Of a stretch of DNA of 64,000 bases, positions 48,218-57,903 are shown one piece after another. The stretch's first letter is position 1; each line of letters starts with the position of its first letter. A program made the translations under genes and the position numbers. Under the pieces are notes generated by a model. It had not been told where the DNA came from and made no database searches. It saw only the letters and a list, made by a program, of their open reading frames with translations. This DNA comes from Shewanella inventionis (lineage in GTDB: Bacteria > Pseudomonadota > Gammaproteobacteria > Enterobacterales > Shewanellaceae): the NCBI RefSeq assembly GCF_014641855.1, contig NZ_BMII01000021.1, forward strand, positions 1 through 64,000. Direction: 5' to 3'.

Positions 48218-49180
48218 TCAACCAACTATTTTTTGAGCACTTAAATACCAAGCTAAGATGTCATTTTGTTCATTTTTTAGCACTTTAATCTCATTTAAAG
48301 AAATTGAATGTTGATTAAAATGACTCACAAATTGCCCTAACTTGGCTTCATCAAATGAAGCTTGCACCAATTCTGTTAACCTTAATTTCAATGTATCCAT
48401 TTGTAACTTAATGAATTCAATAAATTGTTGCTTTTTTGCTACAGTCCAAAACAATCCTTCCTTAAAAAATTGCGCAACAAATGCCATCAGTTGACAGTCT
48501 TGTGCCGCTTTCTCATCAAATAATACTAAATACTTAATCAATCGGTTAATTTCTGCGCGAATTTTTTCACAATTTGGATCTTGCTTAATCCTTGCAATAT
48601 CATCGGGTGATGACACCTTGCCCATTGCAATGGCTATATCATTTAATCTAGCCACTAATGATTGCGCTTGTGGTAGTTCTATTAAACGTAAAATGTTTTT
48701 GTTTCGGTTTAATATCATTGAATTTGCATGGTGAAAAACCAAGCAAAACTGACCATTGTTCTTAAGTACTCTCGAAGCTTCTTTCAACGACAAATTGATA
48801 TCTGAATACTCAAAACCAAATTGTGAGGTATATAAATCAACGCTAGCCGTTGCAAAGGGTAATGACTCACTTGCCTGATTAGATAATAACGTAATGTGAA
48901 TATTGCTTTGTTCTAGCGCATCTTTTTCTGCTAATTTCACTTCAGCTAAATCAACACCAATCACTTCTCCAGTTAAATTTTCACTACGTAATGATTCACG
49001 TATCAAAAGTGGTAATGATCCATTTCCGGTACCAATATCTATAGCCATAAAGCCTTGCTGCAGCGCGATAAATGTTGGTTGCCATATCGACTTTAATATC
49101 CCTTCATAATTACCTGATAACGCATCGCCAAAAGAAGTTGTATGTCCTTGCTGCCAATATTCGCTCCAATGATTATTCAT
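48218..49180 (-). CDS. Class I SAM-dependent methyltransferase
   Basis: A predicted methyltransferase of 320 residues. Motif I is AIDIGTGNGSLPL (about residues 47-59), the acidic strand-2 end is VIGVDLAEVKLAE, and strand 4 is SVDLYTSQFGFEYSD. The N terminus HWSEYWQQGH is typical of small-molecule or lipid methyltransferases. The C-terminal half is helical and has no recognisable match; the substrate is unknown. The gene is flanked by terminators and stands apart from both the TonB operon and the receptor gene. Confidence 0.82.
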   Translation of the reverse strand: MNNHWSEYWQQGHTTSFGDALSGNYEGILKSIWQPTFIALQQGFMAIDIGTGNGSLPLLIRESLRSENLTGEVIGVDLAEVKLAEKDALEQSNIHITLLSNQASESLPFATASVDLYTSQFGFEYSDINLSLKEASRVLKNNGQFCLVFHHANSMILNRNKNILRLIELPQAQSLVARLNDIAIAMGKVSSPDDIARIKQDPNCEKIRAEINRLIKYLVLFDEKAAQDCQLMAFVAQFFKEGLFWTVAKKQQFIEFIKLQMDTLKLRLTELVQASFDEAKLGQFVSHFNQHSISLNEIKVLKNEQNDILAWYLSAQKIVG

Positions 49181-49228
49181 TTATTTCACCTGCTGATACT
49201 TCATCGTTTTGATTTATTATATTAAAGA

Positions 49229-49256
49229 AAAAGGCTCCCGAAGGAGCCTTTTTTGT
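49229..49256. terminator. Bidirectional terminator after the TonB-dependent receptor gene
   Basis: AAGGCTCC-CGAA-GGAGCCTT has A and T runs on both sides. It ends the minus-strand receptor gene 35 bases after its stop codon. Confidence 0.93.
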
Positions 49257-49285
49257 CTATAAATCAAGCAAATACTTGCTCAGAT

Positions 49286-51892
49286 TTAGAACTTAAGAGT
49301 ATAACTTGCACGGTATTCACGACCGTAGTTGTTGTATAGGTCAGCATTAGTATATTGCCCTGTTGAAGTTAACACAGGATCTTCATCAGTTAGGTTGTTA
49401 ATACCTAACAATACTGAGCCATAGTTACCAGCATCATATACGTAACTTAGGTTATGAATTAACCATGAATCTAAATGACCAGTGTCGTTAGTTTCATAAG
49501 TAGAGCTAGTGTAATTAATGTTCCAAGAGAAACTATGGTCACCTAACATGTAGTTAGTCGTGAAGATAGACTTGTAGTCAGGAGCACCGTTCCAACCAGC
49601 AGTATCAACAGCAGCCTGTCCACCTTCAACTTCTTCGATGAAATCTAGTACGAAGCTGTTAGTCCAGTTAAAGCCGATATCACCAATTGATGTTTCAAAC
49701 TTAGCGTTTAATGCAACGTCAATACCAGTGATTTCTAACTTATCAGTGTTACCATAGCCAGTACCAATTTCAAGTGCACGGCCAAGAGTGCCATCTGTAG
49801 TAGGAGCACGTTCAACATAGAATGTATCAGTTTCTGCTAATGTACCTGCAGCAACACCGCGCATTACGTTTGTAATTGAACGTTGGCTGATAACATCGTC
49901 AATGTTTAAGTTGAAGTAATCAACTTTAATACCGATATCGTCTACGATGTCCCATGCAACACCTAAGTTGATGTACTCTGATGTTTCAGGTCCTAGGTCG
50001 CTGTTAGCACTAATGTATGTATCATACTGCTTTGAAGCACAATCAGCATCAGCTACATTTGTTGATGTACAGAAAGGATAATCAATACCCGTCTCTGCAC
50101 TGAAAGTCGTTGCTGCATATAACTGGCTCAATGAAGGTGCACGGAAGGCTTCAGAGTAAGATGCACGTACAACTACGTTGTCAAGAGCCTGCCAACGCAC
50201 AGATGCCTTAGGTGCTAGGTTATCACCAAAGTCACTGTAATCATCGTAACGAGCTGCAAGGTTTAACTCTACATCGTCAGTTAATGGTAATACTGCTTCA
50301 TAGAACATTGCCCATACTTGACGGTCGCCGCCAGAAGAGTTACCTGCACTACCACCAATTAAGCCAGCTTCTGATTGAGCGTCATAAACTTCACTGAACT
50401 GTTGGTCGAAATATTCCATACCAACATAGTGAGCAACTGCACCGCCTGGTAAATCGAACGCATCAAAACCAAGACCAGCACTGTATTGATCGAATGTAGC
50501 TTTACCGGTAGTAAGCGTTGTTGCTTTCATGTTATTGATACCGGCTTCTGAACCTAGATCAATATCATTAGCTTGGTTGTAAGCAAGACCAGAATAACTT
50601 AAGTAGTACTGACCAACAGACTTGTTGTCTGCGATGTTGTGGTGGTAATAAACTTCCCACTCAGCATCATTTAATGCACTAATCGTACCGCGTAAACCAG
50701 TTAAATAATCTTGGTTGTAATCATCTACGTAACCGTCACGTGTACCGATACCAACCCAACGGAAATAACCTGTGGTTTCTTCACCGAAAGGGTTATTTGG
50801 GTTATCAGCAGACATGTTATTCCAAGCTGCCGCAGGAGGTGCATAACGACCAAATGAACTGTTTTGTGTAACCATCACACGACCAAACCATTCTACGTCT
50901 TCTGCAACTTCATAGTTAGCATCAACATATACTGTATTACGGTCAATAGATGCTTTGTTGTAAGATACGTTAGCAAACGCATACATACAGTAAGTTGAGC
51001 CTGGGCTCCAATCGTTGTCTGCCGCAACCGTTTGGAAAACGTCTGAACCATATTCAGCTTCTAAATCATCACATAAAGGAGATGCTTGAGCGCTTGAAAA
51101 ATCTGGTGCAGCAACAGTTGCACCATAGATACTCCAACCAGATGTTTCGTCATAGGCTTGGATTTCACCATCGCCATTGAAGTCAGTCATGCTAGCAGCA
51201 GTGTAAGCACGGTCAGCGTCCGAAATACCTTTACGGTCTTGATGGTCAAAAGCAAAAGTAATGTTACCTTTGTCCATTTGATAACCAGCAACTACCGAGA
51301 ATTCTTTACTAGTTAAGCCGCCATCTTGGTCACGTGAACCACCACCTGCAGTGAATTCAAGACCTTGATAGTTCTTTTTCATGATGATGTTTACAACACC
51401 AGCAATCGCGTCAGAACCGTACGTAGAAGAAGCACCGTCAGTTAGAATATCGATACGTTCTACAGCAGCCATTGGGATGGCGTTTAAGTTAGCAGACGAG
51501 CCACCTAAAGTAGGAGAACCTGGGAAACGCTTACCATCGATAAGTACTAAGGTACGGCTTGAGCCTGCGCCACGTAAGTTAATTGTTGCTTGAGATTGTG
51601 CAGAGCTACCTGAACGTTCAGAGAACGAACCGAAAGAGTTTAAGTTACTGTTACGAAGTGCGTCAGCAACAGTAAAGTTACCTTCCATCTTCATATCTTC
51701 AGTAGTGATAGTCGTAATTGGAGAAGCGCCTTCAAGGTCAGAACGCTTAATACGCGAACCAGTAACCTCAATACGTTCTACTTTTGCGCCATCTTCATCA
51801 GCAGCGAATACTGCTGGTACAGTGAATGCCGTTGCAGCTGCACCACTGATCAGTGCTAAACGCACTGATTTAGCTAATACGTTCTTATGCAT
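49286..51892 (-). CDS. TonB-dependent outer-membrane receptor
   Basis: An outer-membrane receptor of 868 residues. A signal peptide (cleavage about residue 30, VFAA) is followed by a TonB-box-like region KVERIEVTGSRIKRSD. The plug domain (about 45-170) has INLRGAGSSRTLVLIDGKR and SSTYGSDAIAGVVNIIMKK. The 22-strand barrel follows, ending in the aromatic YTLKF signature. This architecture is common in Shewanella receptors for peptides or carbohydrates; the ligand is not identifiable. AGGGAGA precedes the ATG. A TonB2-type operon lies 1.4 kb downstream, suggesting it energises this receptor. Confidence 0.93.
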   Translation of the reverse strand: MHKNVLAKSVRLALISGAAATAFTVPAVFAADEDGAKVERIEVTGSRIKRSDLEGASPITTITTEDMKMEGNFTVADALRNSNLNSFGSFSERSGSSAQSQATINLRGAGSSRTLVLIDGKRFPGSPTLGGSSANLNAIPMAAVERIDILTDGASSTYGSDAIAGVVNIIMKKNYQGLEFTAGGGSRDQDGGLTSKEFSVVAGYQMDKGNITFAFDHQDRKGISDADRAYTAASMTDFNGDGEIQAYDETSGWSIYGATVAAPDFSSAQASPLCDDLEAEYGSDVFQTVAADNDWSPGSTYCMYAFANVSYNKASIDRNTVYVDANYEVAEDVEWFGRVMVTQNSSFGRYAPPAAAWNNMSADNPNNPFGEETTGYFRWVGIGTRDGYVDDYNQDYLTGLRGTISALNDAEWEVYYHHNIADNKSVGQYYLSYSGLAYNQANDIDLGSEAGINNMKATTLTTGKATFDQYSAGLGFDAFDLPGGAVAHYVGMEYFDQQFSEVYDAQSEAGLIGGSAGNSSGGDRQVWAMFYEAVLPLTDDVELNLAARYDDYSDFGDNLAPKASVRWQALDNVVVRASYSEAFRAPSLSQLYAATTFSAETGIDYPFCTSTNVADADCASKQYDTYISANSDLGPETSEYINLGVAWDIVDDIGIKVDYFNLNIDDVISQRSITNVMRGVAAGTLAETDTFYVERAPTTDGTLGRALEIGTGYGNTDKLEITGIDVALNAKFETSIGDIGFNWTNSFVLDFIEEVEGGQAAVDTAGWNGAPDYKSIFTTNYMLGDHSFSWNINYTSSTYETNDTGHLDSWLIHNLSYVYDAGNYGSVLLGINNLTDEDPVLTSTGQYTNADLYNNYGREYRASYTLKF

Positions 51893-52530
51893 TGTCTATC
51901 TCCCTGGACTTTATGTCTTTCTTATAATGCTAACGACTTTTTAGGCGTTAGTTCAATGAACGTAAGCAACAATTAGGGCTACATACGTTCAATTACGTAT
52001 GCAATAAAATCACATTTGATACAACTAATCAACAATTGAAGTGTCGTAAGCGCAAAAGTTAATCAAATGTGATATCCATTCTTGTTAACTAAAATGAACA
52101 CCACTACAAAAACATACTTAAAAACAATCGGTTGACTTTATTTGCAGAAATTTGCAGAAATTTTGAATGTTAAAAATAAAAAACTTAACACCCTGTTTTG
52201 CAGAATGATTTTTTGTGCTAGGGCTTTTTTTTTAAGCCTGTAGTGACCAAAAAAAATTTAACAATTATACCTCGCGGTTTGTTCATTAATTGTTAAGCAC
52301 ATTTTTTTTACTCTACTCTAGATGACTTAAATACTCGTTTATGCTAGTGATTAACGCTAAAAATGAACTTAAGATATGGAAAAAAAAGCCTTATTGTTAC
52401 GGCATTTGACTATCGCTTAAATGCCTATTGCGCTTTAATGCCTATTGAGGTGTTTTTTGGCTTATTACTTCTCGACTTATATCTACTTTAGCTCATGCCA
52501 AAAAAGGAAAACTGACTTAGCGTTTAGAAT
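51893..52530 (-). promoter_or_regulatory. Long upstream region of the TonB-dependent receptor with inverted and direct repeats
   Basis: These 638 bases hold no plausible gene but several repeats. CATACGT-TCAATT-ACGTATG (51982-52001) is a perfect palindrome, and a related half, GTTCAATGAACGTAAGC, lies at 51951-51967. ATCACATTTGAT (52009-52020) recurs inverted at 52062-52073. Tandem TTTGCAGAAA occurs at 52141-52160, with a third copy near 52197. TTAACAATTA (52258-52267) pairs with TAATTGTTAA (52287-52296). AATGCCTATTG repeats at 52420 and 52437. Some are likely operators of the receptor gene. Confidence 0.6.
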
Positions 52531-54966
52531 TTATAATAGCGTTAATTGATCATTGACCAAGGTATCGAAAGATTGTCCACACAATTGCAAAATGGGCTCA
52601 GCAATCGGTTGAATTTGTTTACTGATATAATATTCGTAATCAATATTATTGGGTTTTGCCTCAACAGTTTGTGCGCCTGTTGTTGTCATTAAATATCTAA
52701 TTTTTGCACCTTTTCTGGTTGCCTTATCGGTACCTTGAATTTGTGCTAATTGTTTTGCGGCTTTGACATGGGGAGATGACTTGGCTGTATAATCTTCAGC
52801 ATGGCGACGTAAACGCTTATTAAAAACTAGTTCGAGATCTCTATCGCCTTTTTTGATGGCATCTAATTCTTCACGAAGATAATCAACAACATCTTCGCCT
52901 TTAAAAAACATTTCATATAATCGAAATTGCATTTTACGGGCAATGGGGCTCCAATCACTCCTAACTTGCTCCATACCTTTAAATGTTAATTTCAGCGTTT
53001 CATCATCGTTTATAGAGGCGCCAACATACCGCTTTTTACTGCCTTCATCTGAGCCTCTTAACGTTGGCATAATAAATTGGTCAAAATGCGTCTCAAATTC
53101 TAATTCAAGAAAACTCTCTAGTTGGTATTCATACTTGCACCAGTCGCGCCATCGTGCCGTAACCTTGTCTGCAAGCTGTTGCCCTAACTCGGCAATATTG
53201 GTAATGCCATGATTATCACCGAGCCAGACAAAGGTTGAATCTGTATCACCATAAATAACTTGAAAACCGTCCTCCTCTATCCATAGCTTAGTCAACTTCA
53301 TAATTTGATGACCGCGCATGGTGATTGAACTGGCCAGTTTCGCATCATGAAACACGCAGCCTCTAGAGCCTAAAACACCATATAAGGAGTTCATAATAAT
53401 TTTTATTGCTTGAGAAAGAGGAGCATTTTTATCTGCCTTCGCGTTTTCTCTTTGCGCCGCAAGCTTAGCGACCAATGCAGGTAAAATGGGATTATCACGT
53501 GAGAAGTGAGCCCCTAAATAACCTGGCACATTCATATTAACCTCCCCTTGTTCTACCGATTTCAACCCTTCAACTAACCCTTTGGGATCAATTAAAAAAG
53601 TACGAATGATAGATGGATATAGGCTTTTAAAATCTAGCACTAAAACATTTTTGTAATAACCAGGAATGGAAGACATAACATAACCACCTGGGCTTTCCAA
53701 ACCATGACTTGCAGGCTGAGCAGGGGCTACAAAACCACTACGGTGCAAGTGGGGTAAATACAAATGATAAAATGCAGCTATCGAGGCGCCTACACGACCA
53801 AACTCTAGTCCAGTTAATTTTGCTCGTTCAATGGCAAAATCAATCAACTGAGTTTTTTCAAAAATGTCCCACACTAAACGACTGTCTGTGATGTTATAAA
53901 AAGCTAACGCATTTTTATCGGTATGGAACAATGTTGTAATTTCTTGGCCACGATTTTCCACATGGTCAATTGCCTTACCCTCGTTAAGAAGTTGCCTAGA
54001 AACAGACTCCAAAGAGAAACTGTCAAATTGATAAAATGCCGCCTTTAACCAATCAATACCATCTAATACAACTCGTCCAGGCAATGATAAAGTTTCAGGC
54101 CTATATTTATCGCTCACTTTCCAGCTTAACTCGGTTCTACCACGGCCAATAAGTAACGGAATTTGATGTAATACGCAGCGTCGATATAGCAAAGCTAAAT
54201 CAAAGGTGACCACCGCCCAGCCGATAATGATGTCTGGATCATATTGCCCAAACCAAGCGATAAGATGGTGGATAAGATCAACTTCATCTTTTACCCACAC
54301 AATAAAGTCGTGGCTGTTACTTTGTGGCTCACCAACCATAAACACACGTTGATATTGTTCACCATATAAAGCCACAGAATAAAGCTCACCCTCAAAGCTG
54401 CATTCAAAATCTAGCGAAATTACAGATAGTTTCATATCAACATCTGTCGATTTATAAACAGGTTTTCTTGCCCGTTCGATTACCATTAACGGCAAGACAT
54501 TATCAACATTTGTATTTTGGTAAACGCCAATACATTCAATATCAAGTGCAATAAAGCGCTCAATTAAATAACGCTGCTCAGGTTTTATATCGGTTTCAAA
54601 CAGCGTAATGCCTAAATCATTGGCGACCCGAGTAAGCCCTTTTAATTGATTATTTGTTTTTAAATACAAGGCACAAACAGGTTCATGAGCAAAACTTGCT
54701 AATGAAATGGCCTCCGATTTCAATTTATAATCGAGCCTTTGCGCCAACCTTGAAACATCTTGTTGGCGGCAAAAACAAATAATTTCGCTGTGGTGTATCT
54801 CGGCTAAAATTGGACCATTTGCCGTTTTTAAATAATATTGCAGCACCAGCTGCCCATAGCGGTAGATGGCATGACGAGTCAATACAGTGCCCTTCACGCT
54901 TACAAAATTAGGCTTTGGTTGATGGCCACTGTATGGCGGTGTTAATTGGGTCGTTAAATCATTCAA
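52531..54966 (-). CDS. polB: DNA polymerase II (family B), SOS-associated
   Basis: A family B polymerase of 811 residues (E. coli 783). The 3'-5' exonuclease domain has Exo I DFECS and Exo III YNITD. Exo II reads IIGWAVVTFD, where the usual Asn (E. coli IIGWNVVQFD) is Ala while the metal-binding Asp is kept. Polymerase motifs are DFKSLYPSII (A), KIIMNSLYGVLGS (B) and YGDTDSTF (C). In E. coli Pol II acts in replication restart and translesion synthesis under SOS control. A LexA box lies in the 79-base gap to divergent dinG. Confidence 0.95.
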   Translation of the reverse strand: MNDLTTQLTPPYSGHQPKPNFVSVKGTVLTRHAIYRYGQLVLQYYLKTANGPILAEIHHSEIICFCRQQDVSRLAQRLDYKLKSEAISLASFAHEPVCALYLKTNNQLKGLTRVANDLGITLFETDIKPEQRYLIERFIALDIECIGVYQNTNVDNVLPLMVIERARKPVYKSTDVDMKLSVISLDFECSFEGELYSVALYGEQYQRVFMVGEPQSNSHDFIVWVKDEVDLIHHLIAWFGQYDPDIIIGWAVVTFDLALLYRRCVLHQIPLLIGRGRTELSWKVSDKYRPETLSLPGRVVLDGIDWLKAAFYQFDSFSLESVSRQLLNEGKAIDHVENRGQEITTLFHTDKNALAFYNITDSRLVWDIFEKTQLIDFAIERAKLTGLEFGRVGASIAAFYHLYLPHLHRSGFVAPAQPASHGLESPGGYVMSSIPGYYKNVLVLDFKSLYPSIIRTFLIDPKGLVEGLKSVEQGEVNMNVPGYLGAHFSRDNPILPALVAKLAAQRENAKADKNAPLSQAIKIIMNSLYGVLGSRGCVFHDAKLASSITMRGHQIMKLTKLWIEEDGFQVIYGDTDSTFVWLGDNHGITNIAELGQQLADKVTARWRDWCKYEYQLESFLELEFETHFDQFIMPTLRGSDEGSKKRYVGASINDDETLKLTFKGMEQVRSDWSPIARKMQFRLYEMFFKGEDVVDYLREELDAIKKGDRDLELVFNKRLRRHAEDYTAKSSPHVKAAKQLAQIQGTDKATRKGAKIRYLMTTTGAQTVEAKPNNIDYEYYISKQIQPIAEPILQLCGQSFDTLVNDQLTLL

Positions 54967-54997
54967 TTTAATTAATACTTAGTAGCAGGCTAATTCA

Positions 54998-55013
54998 CTG
55001 TTATTATGTACAG
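54998..55013. promoter_or_regulatory. LexA box shared by polB and dinG
   Basis: CTGTTATTATGTACAG fits the CTG-N10-CAG consensus exactly and has an AT-rich core. It is 32 bases from the polB start and 33 bases from the dinG start, so a single LexA site could repress both divergent SOS genes. Confidence 0.85.
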
Positions 55014-55045
55014 CATAATTCAGACAACACAGAAATCATACTTCT

Positions 55046-57121
55046 ATGCTACCGGATACGATAAAAAGTCAAATTCGCACTATTTATAAACAAATTGCCG
55101 GTGCTATGCCGCAATTTCGATCTCGTCGCGAACAAAACTACATGGTGGCTGAAATATCTAAAACGCTGGCCGGTGAGTATGACAAAGACCGTCGAATTAT
55201 TGTGGTTGAAGCAGGCACCGGGATTGGTAAATCATTATCATACATTTTAGGAACCATCCCCTTAGCACTTGCAAGTAAAAAGAAAGTTTGTATAGCAACG
55301 GCAACAGTTGCCCTACAAGAACAACTCTTGCATAAAGATTTGCCGTTCTTTTTACAACAGTCTGGAATCGATTTTAAATTTGGCTTAGTAAAAGGCCGCC
55401 AACGCTATGTGTGTTTAGCAAAACTTGAAGCCATGCTAGGCACACAAGACAGCTCACAAATGGCCATGTGGCAAACCAAACCCGATCAAAGCCAAATAAA
55501 TGAACTGCAAAAACTGCATCAAGATTTTCATCAAAAACGCTGGAACGGTGAAATTGACACCCTGCAACAACCTATTCCGGATTTTTTATGGCAACAAATA
55601 TGTTGCGACAAACACAGCTGTCATCGTCAAGTATCAGCCCATCACAATTGCCCATTTCATAAAGCACGTGAAGACGTAGACACCTGGGATGTACTCATTG
55701 CTAACCACAGCTTGCTCTTTGCCGATTTAGAGTTAGGCGGCGGGGTGATTTTGCCTGAACCTGAAGACATGTTTTATGTGATAGACGAAGCTCATCACTT
55801 ACCCATAGTTGCGAGGGACTTTTCCAGTGCGCAAGCCACATTACGGGGCGCCTGTGACTGGTTAGAAAAAGCATCAAAGACTTGCTCAAAACTGCAAAAC
55901 CAGCTTAAAACCAATAACATTATTGCCCCGGTGCAAGCCATGCTTGATCACACCACCGATTTAACCAATTTACTGACACAAGTGGCGCATTATTGCGACA
56001 CCCAGCCACAGTTATTTGCCAATCCTGAGAGTCGTTTGCGCTTTGAGCACGGCCAACTACCGCAAGCGTTATTAATTCAAGCCGAAAATTTAGCAACGGC
56101 ATCTGGCTCTGCAGTAAAACAATTTAATAAAGTGGTGTCGGTATTAAGTGAAGCCATTAAAGACGGTGAAGTGCCAAAGCATCAATCTGAAGGTTTGTTA
56201 TCTGAAACAGGCTTTATTTTACAGCGTCTAGATAATTTACATAAACTTTGGAAAATGATGGCCAAAGAAGACAGTAAAAAAGGCGCGCCAATGGCACGGT
56301 GGGCAGAGCTTATCACTGGTAAGCAGCAAGATTATTTATTTTGCTCATCCCCCATTGAAGTCGGTTTTATGCTTGAGTCAATGCTGTGGCAAAAAGCGGC
56401 AGGTGTAGTACTTTGCAGTGCGACTTTACGGGCGTTAAACAATTTTAATCATTTTGCTCATCAGGTCGGTTTAGGCATAAATGACGGCAGTCGATTTTTA
56501 GCCTTATTGTCACCTTTTGATTACGAAAATAACGCCACATTGTTTATTCCGCAAATGGTCACCGAACCCACTGATGATAATTACACCGCCGAAATTGCAG
56601 AGCATATTATTGCACTGGTCGATGGCGAAATGGCCACGCTTGTATTGTTTGCATCGTATTGGCAAATGGAAAAAGTCGTCGAGTTTGTGGAAGGAAAAAT
56701 ACCGAGAGATCAATTATTCGTGCAAGGTGAAATACCAAGGCAACAGATCTTAGAAAAGCACAAAAAACGCTGCGATGACGGTTTACCCAGCATCATCTTT
56801 GGTACGGGGAGTTTTTCAGAGGGTCTCGATTTACCGGGTGACTATTTAACCAACTTAATTATTACCAAACTCCCCTTTGCAGTGCCAACATCACCGGTGG
56901 AGCAAGCACATGCTGAATATATCAAAGTAAAAGGTGGTAATCCCTTTTTACAGCTGACAATTCCTGATGCATCGCGTAAATTAGTCCAAAGTTGTGGTCG
57001 CCTCCTTCGTAAAGAGCAAGATTATGGTCGAGTCACCATTTTAGACCGTCGTTTAGTCACAAAACGCTATGGCAAATCATTAATTGATGCCCTTCCTCCC
57101 TTTAGACGTGTAATAGAATAG
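55046..57121 (+). CDS. dinG: ATP-dependent DNA helicase DinG
   Basis: A superfamily 2 XPD-like 5'-3' DNA helicase of 691 residues. Walker A is EAGTGIGKS, and DEAH is VIDEAHHL. Four cysteines for an iron-sulfur cluster lie in RYVCLAK and CCDKHSCH...HNCPFHKA (about 120-215). C-terminal helicase motifs are GTGSFSEGLD and QSCGRLLR. DinG resolves R-loops and other replication obstacles and is SOS-induced in E. coli. It is divergent from polB with a shared LexA box. tauE-like and priC genes follow closely, so it heads an operon. Confidence 0.96.
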   Translation: MLPDTIKSQIRTIYKQIAGAMPQFRSRREQNYMVAEISKTLAGEYDKDRRIIVVEAGTGIGKSLSYILGTIPLALASKKKVCIATATVALQEQLLHKDLPFFLQQSGIDFKFGLVKGRQRYVCLAKLEAMLGTQDSSQMAMWQTKPDQSQINELQKLHQDFHQKRWNGEIDTLQQPIPDFLWQQICCDKHSCHRQVSAHHNCPFHKAREDVDTWDVLIANHSLLFADLELGGGVILPEPEDMFYVIDEAHHLPIVARDFSSAQATLRGACDWLEKASKTCSKLQNQLKTNNIIAPVQAMLDHTTDLTNLLTQVAHYCDTQPQLFANPESRLRFEHGQLPQALLIQAENLATASGSAVKQFNKVVSVLSEAIKDGEVPKHQSEGLLSETGFILQRLDNLHKLWKMMAKEDSKKGAPMARWAELITGKQQDYLFCSSPIEVGFMLESMLWQKAAGVVLCSATLRALNNFNHFAHQVGLGINDGSRFLALLSPFDYENNATLFIPQMVTEPTDDNYTAEIAEHIIALVDGEMATLVLFASYWQMEKVVEFVEGKIPRDQLFVQGEIPRQQILEKHKKRCDDGLPSIIFGTGSFSEGLDLPGDYLTNLIITKLPFAVPTSPVEQAHAEYIKVKGGNPFLQLTIPDASRKLVQSCGRLLRKEQDYGRVTILDRRLVTKRYGKSLIDALPPFRRVIE

Positions 57122-57129
57122 GTATTGAG

Positions 57130-57903
57130 TTGGATTTATTATTAGACCCTAGCCACTGGGCTATTTTAGCGGTCATCGGTATCATCGCAGGTTTTATTGA
57201 TGCCATTGTTGGAGGCGGAGGCTTATTATCCATTCCAGCATTACTCACTGTGGGGATCCCGCCTCACCTTGCTCTAGGAACCAATAAGTTAGCTGCATGC
57301 TTTGGCTCTATAACTTCAAGTTTTACTTTTTATAAACAGCAACTGTTTAACCCCAAATTATGGACTGCATGTTTTATCGCAACCTTAATAGGGTCAATTT
57401 TCGGCTGTATTTTGGTATTTATGGTTGATCCTAAATGGTTAGATAAACTCTTACCCTTATTGATTATTGCTATTGCCATTTATACCTTATTGAGCCCAAA
57501 AGCCATGGGCGATAGTAATATGACTTTACCTGTAAAACGATCACCTAAAGTTAAACAAATCAGCCAAGGCTTGTTACTAGGCAGTTACGATGGTTTTGCC
57601 GGCCCAGGTATAGGCGCTTTTTGGACCGTATCGTCTGTGTCACTGCACAAATTGCCTTTATTACACGGCTGCGGCCTAGCCAGAGTGATGACCTCTGTAA
57701 GCAATATCACTGCATTAGTTATTTTTGCTGCAATGGGACAAGTACAATGGATGTTAGGGTTATGGATGGGCGTTTGCATGATGGCTGGCTCTTATATTGG
57801 TGCAAGAAGTGCTATTCGTTTTGGCATCCCTTTTATTAAACCCATTTTTATTACTATGGTATTGTCAATTGCGATCCACTTAACCTGGAGTGCTTGGGGA
57901 TGA
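57130..57903 (+). CDS. TSUP (TauE/SafE) family membrane permease
   Basis: A predicted sulfite/sulfonate-exporter-type permease of 257 residues, with about seven helices. TSUP features are the glycine-rich AGFIDAIVGGGGLLSIPALL (about 16-35) and the second-half equivalent GSYDGFAGPGIGAFW. The start is TTG at 57130, eight bases past the dinG stop codon, and its stop overlaps the priC ATG (ATGA). The substrate is unknown; the operon context gives no clue. Confidence 0.88.
   Translation: MDLLLDPSHWAILAVIGIIAGFIDAIVGGGGLLSIPALLTVGIPPHLALGTNKLAACFGSITSSFTFYKQQLFNPKLWTACFIATLIGSIFGCILVFMVDPKWLDKLLPLLIIAIAIYTLLSPKAMGDSNMTLPVKRSPKVKQISQGLLLGSYDGFAGPGIGAFWTVSSVSLHKLPLLHGCGLARVMTSVSNITALVIFAAMGQVQWMLGLWMGVCMMAGSYIGARSAIRFGIPFIKPIFITMVLSIAIHLTWSAWG

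Noticed and set aside
51381..51593. 70-codon frame on the plus strand inside the TonB-dependent receptor gene
   Set aside because: It is the antisense shadow of a conserved plug domain, without a ribosome site.
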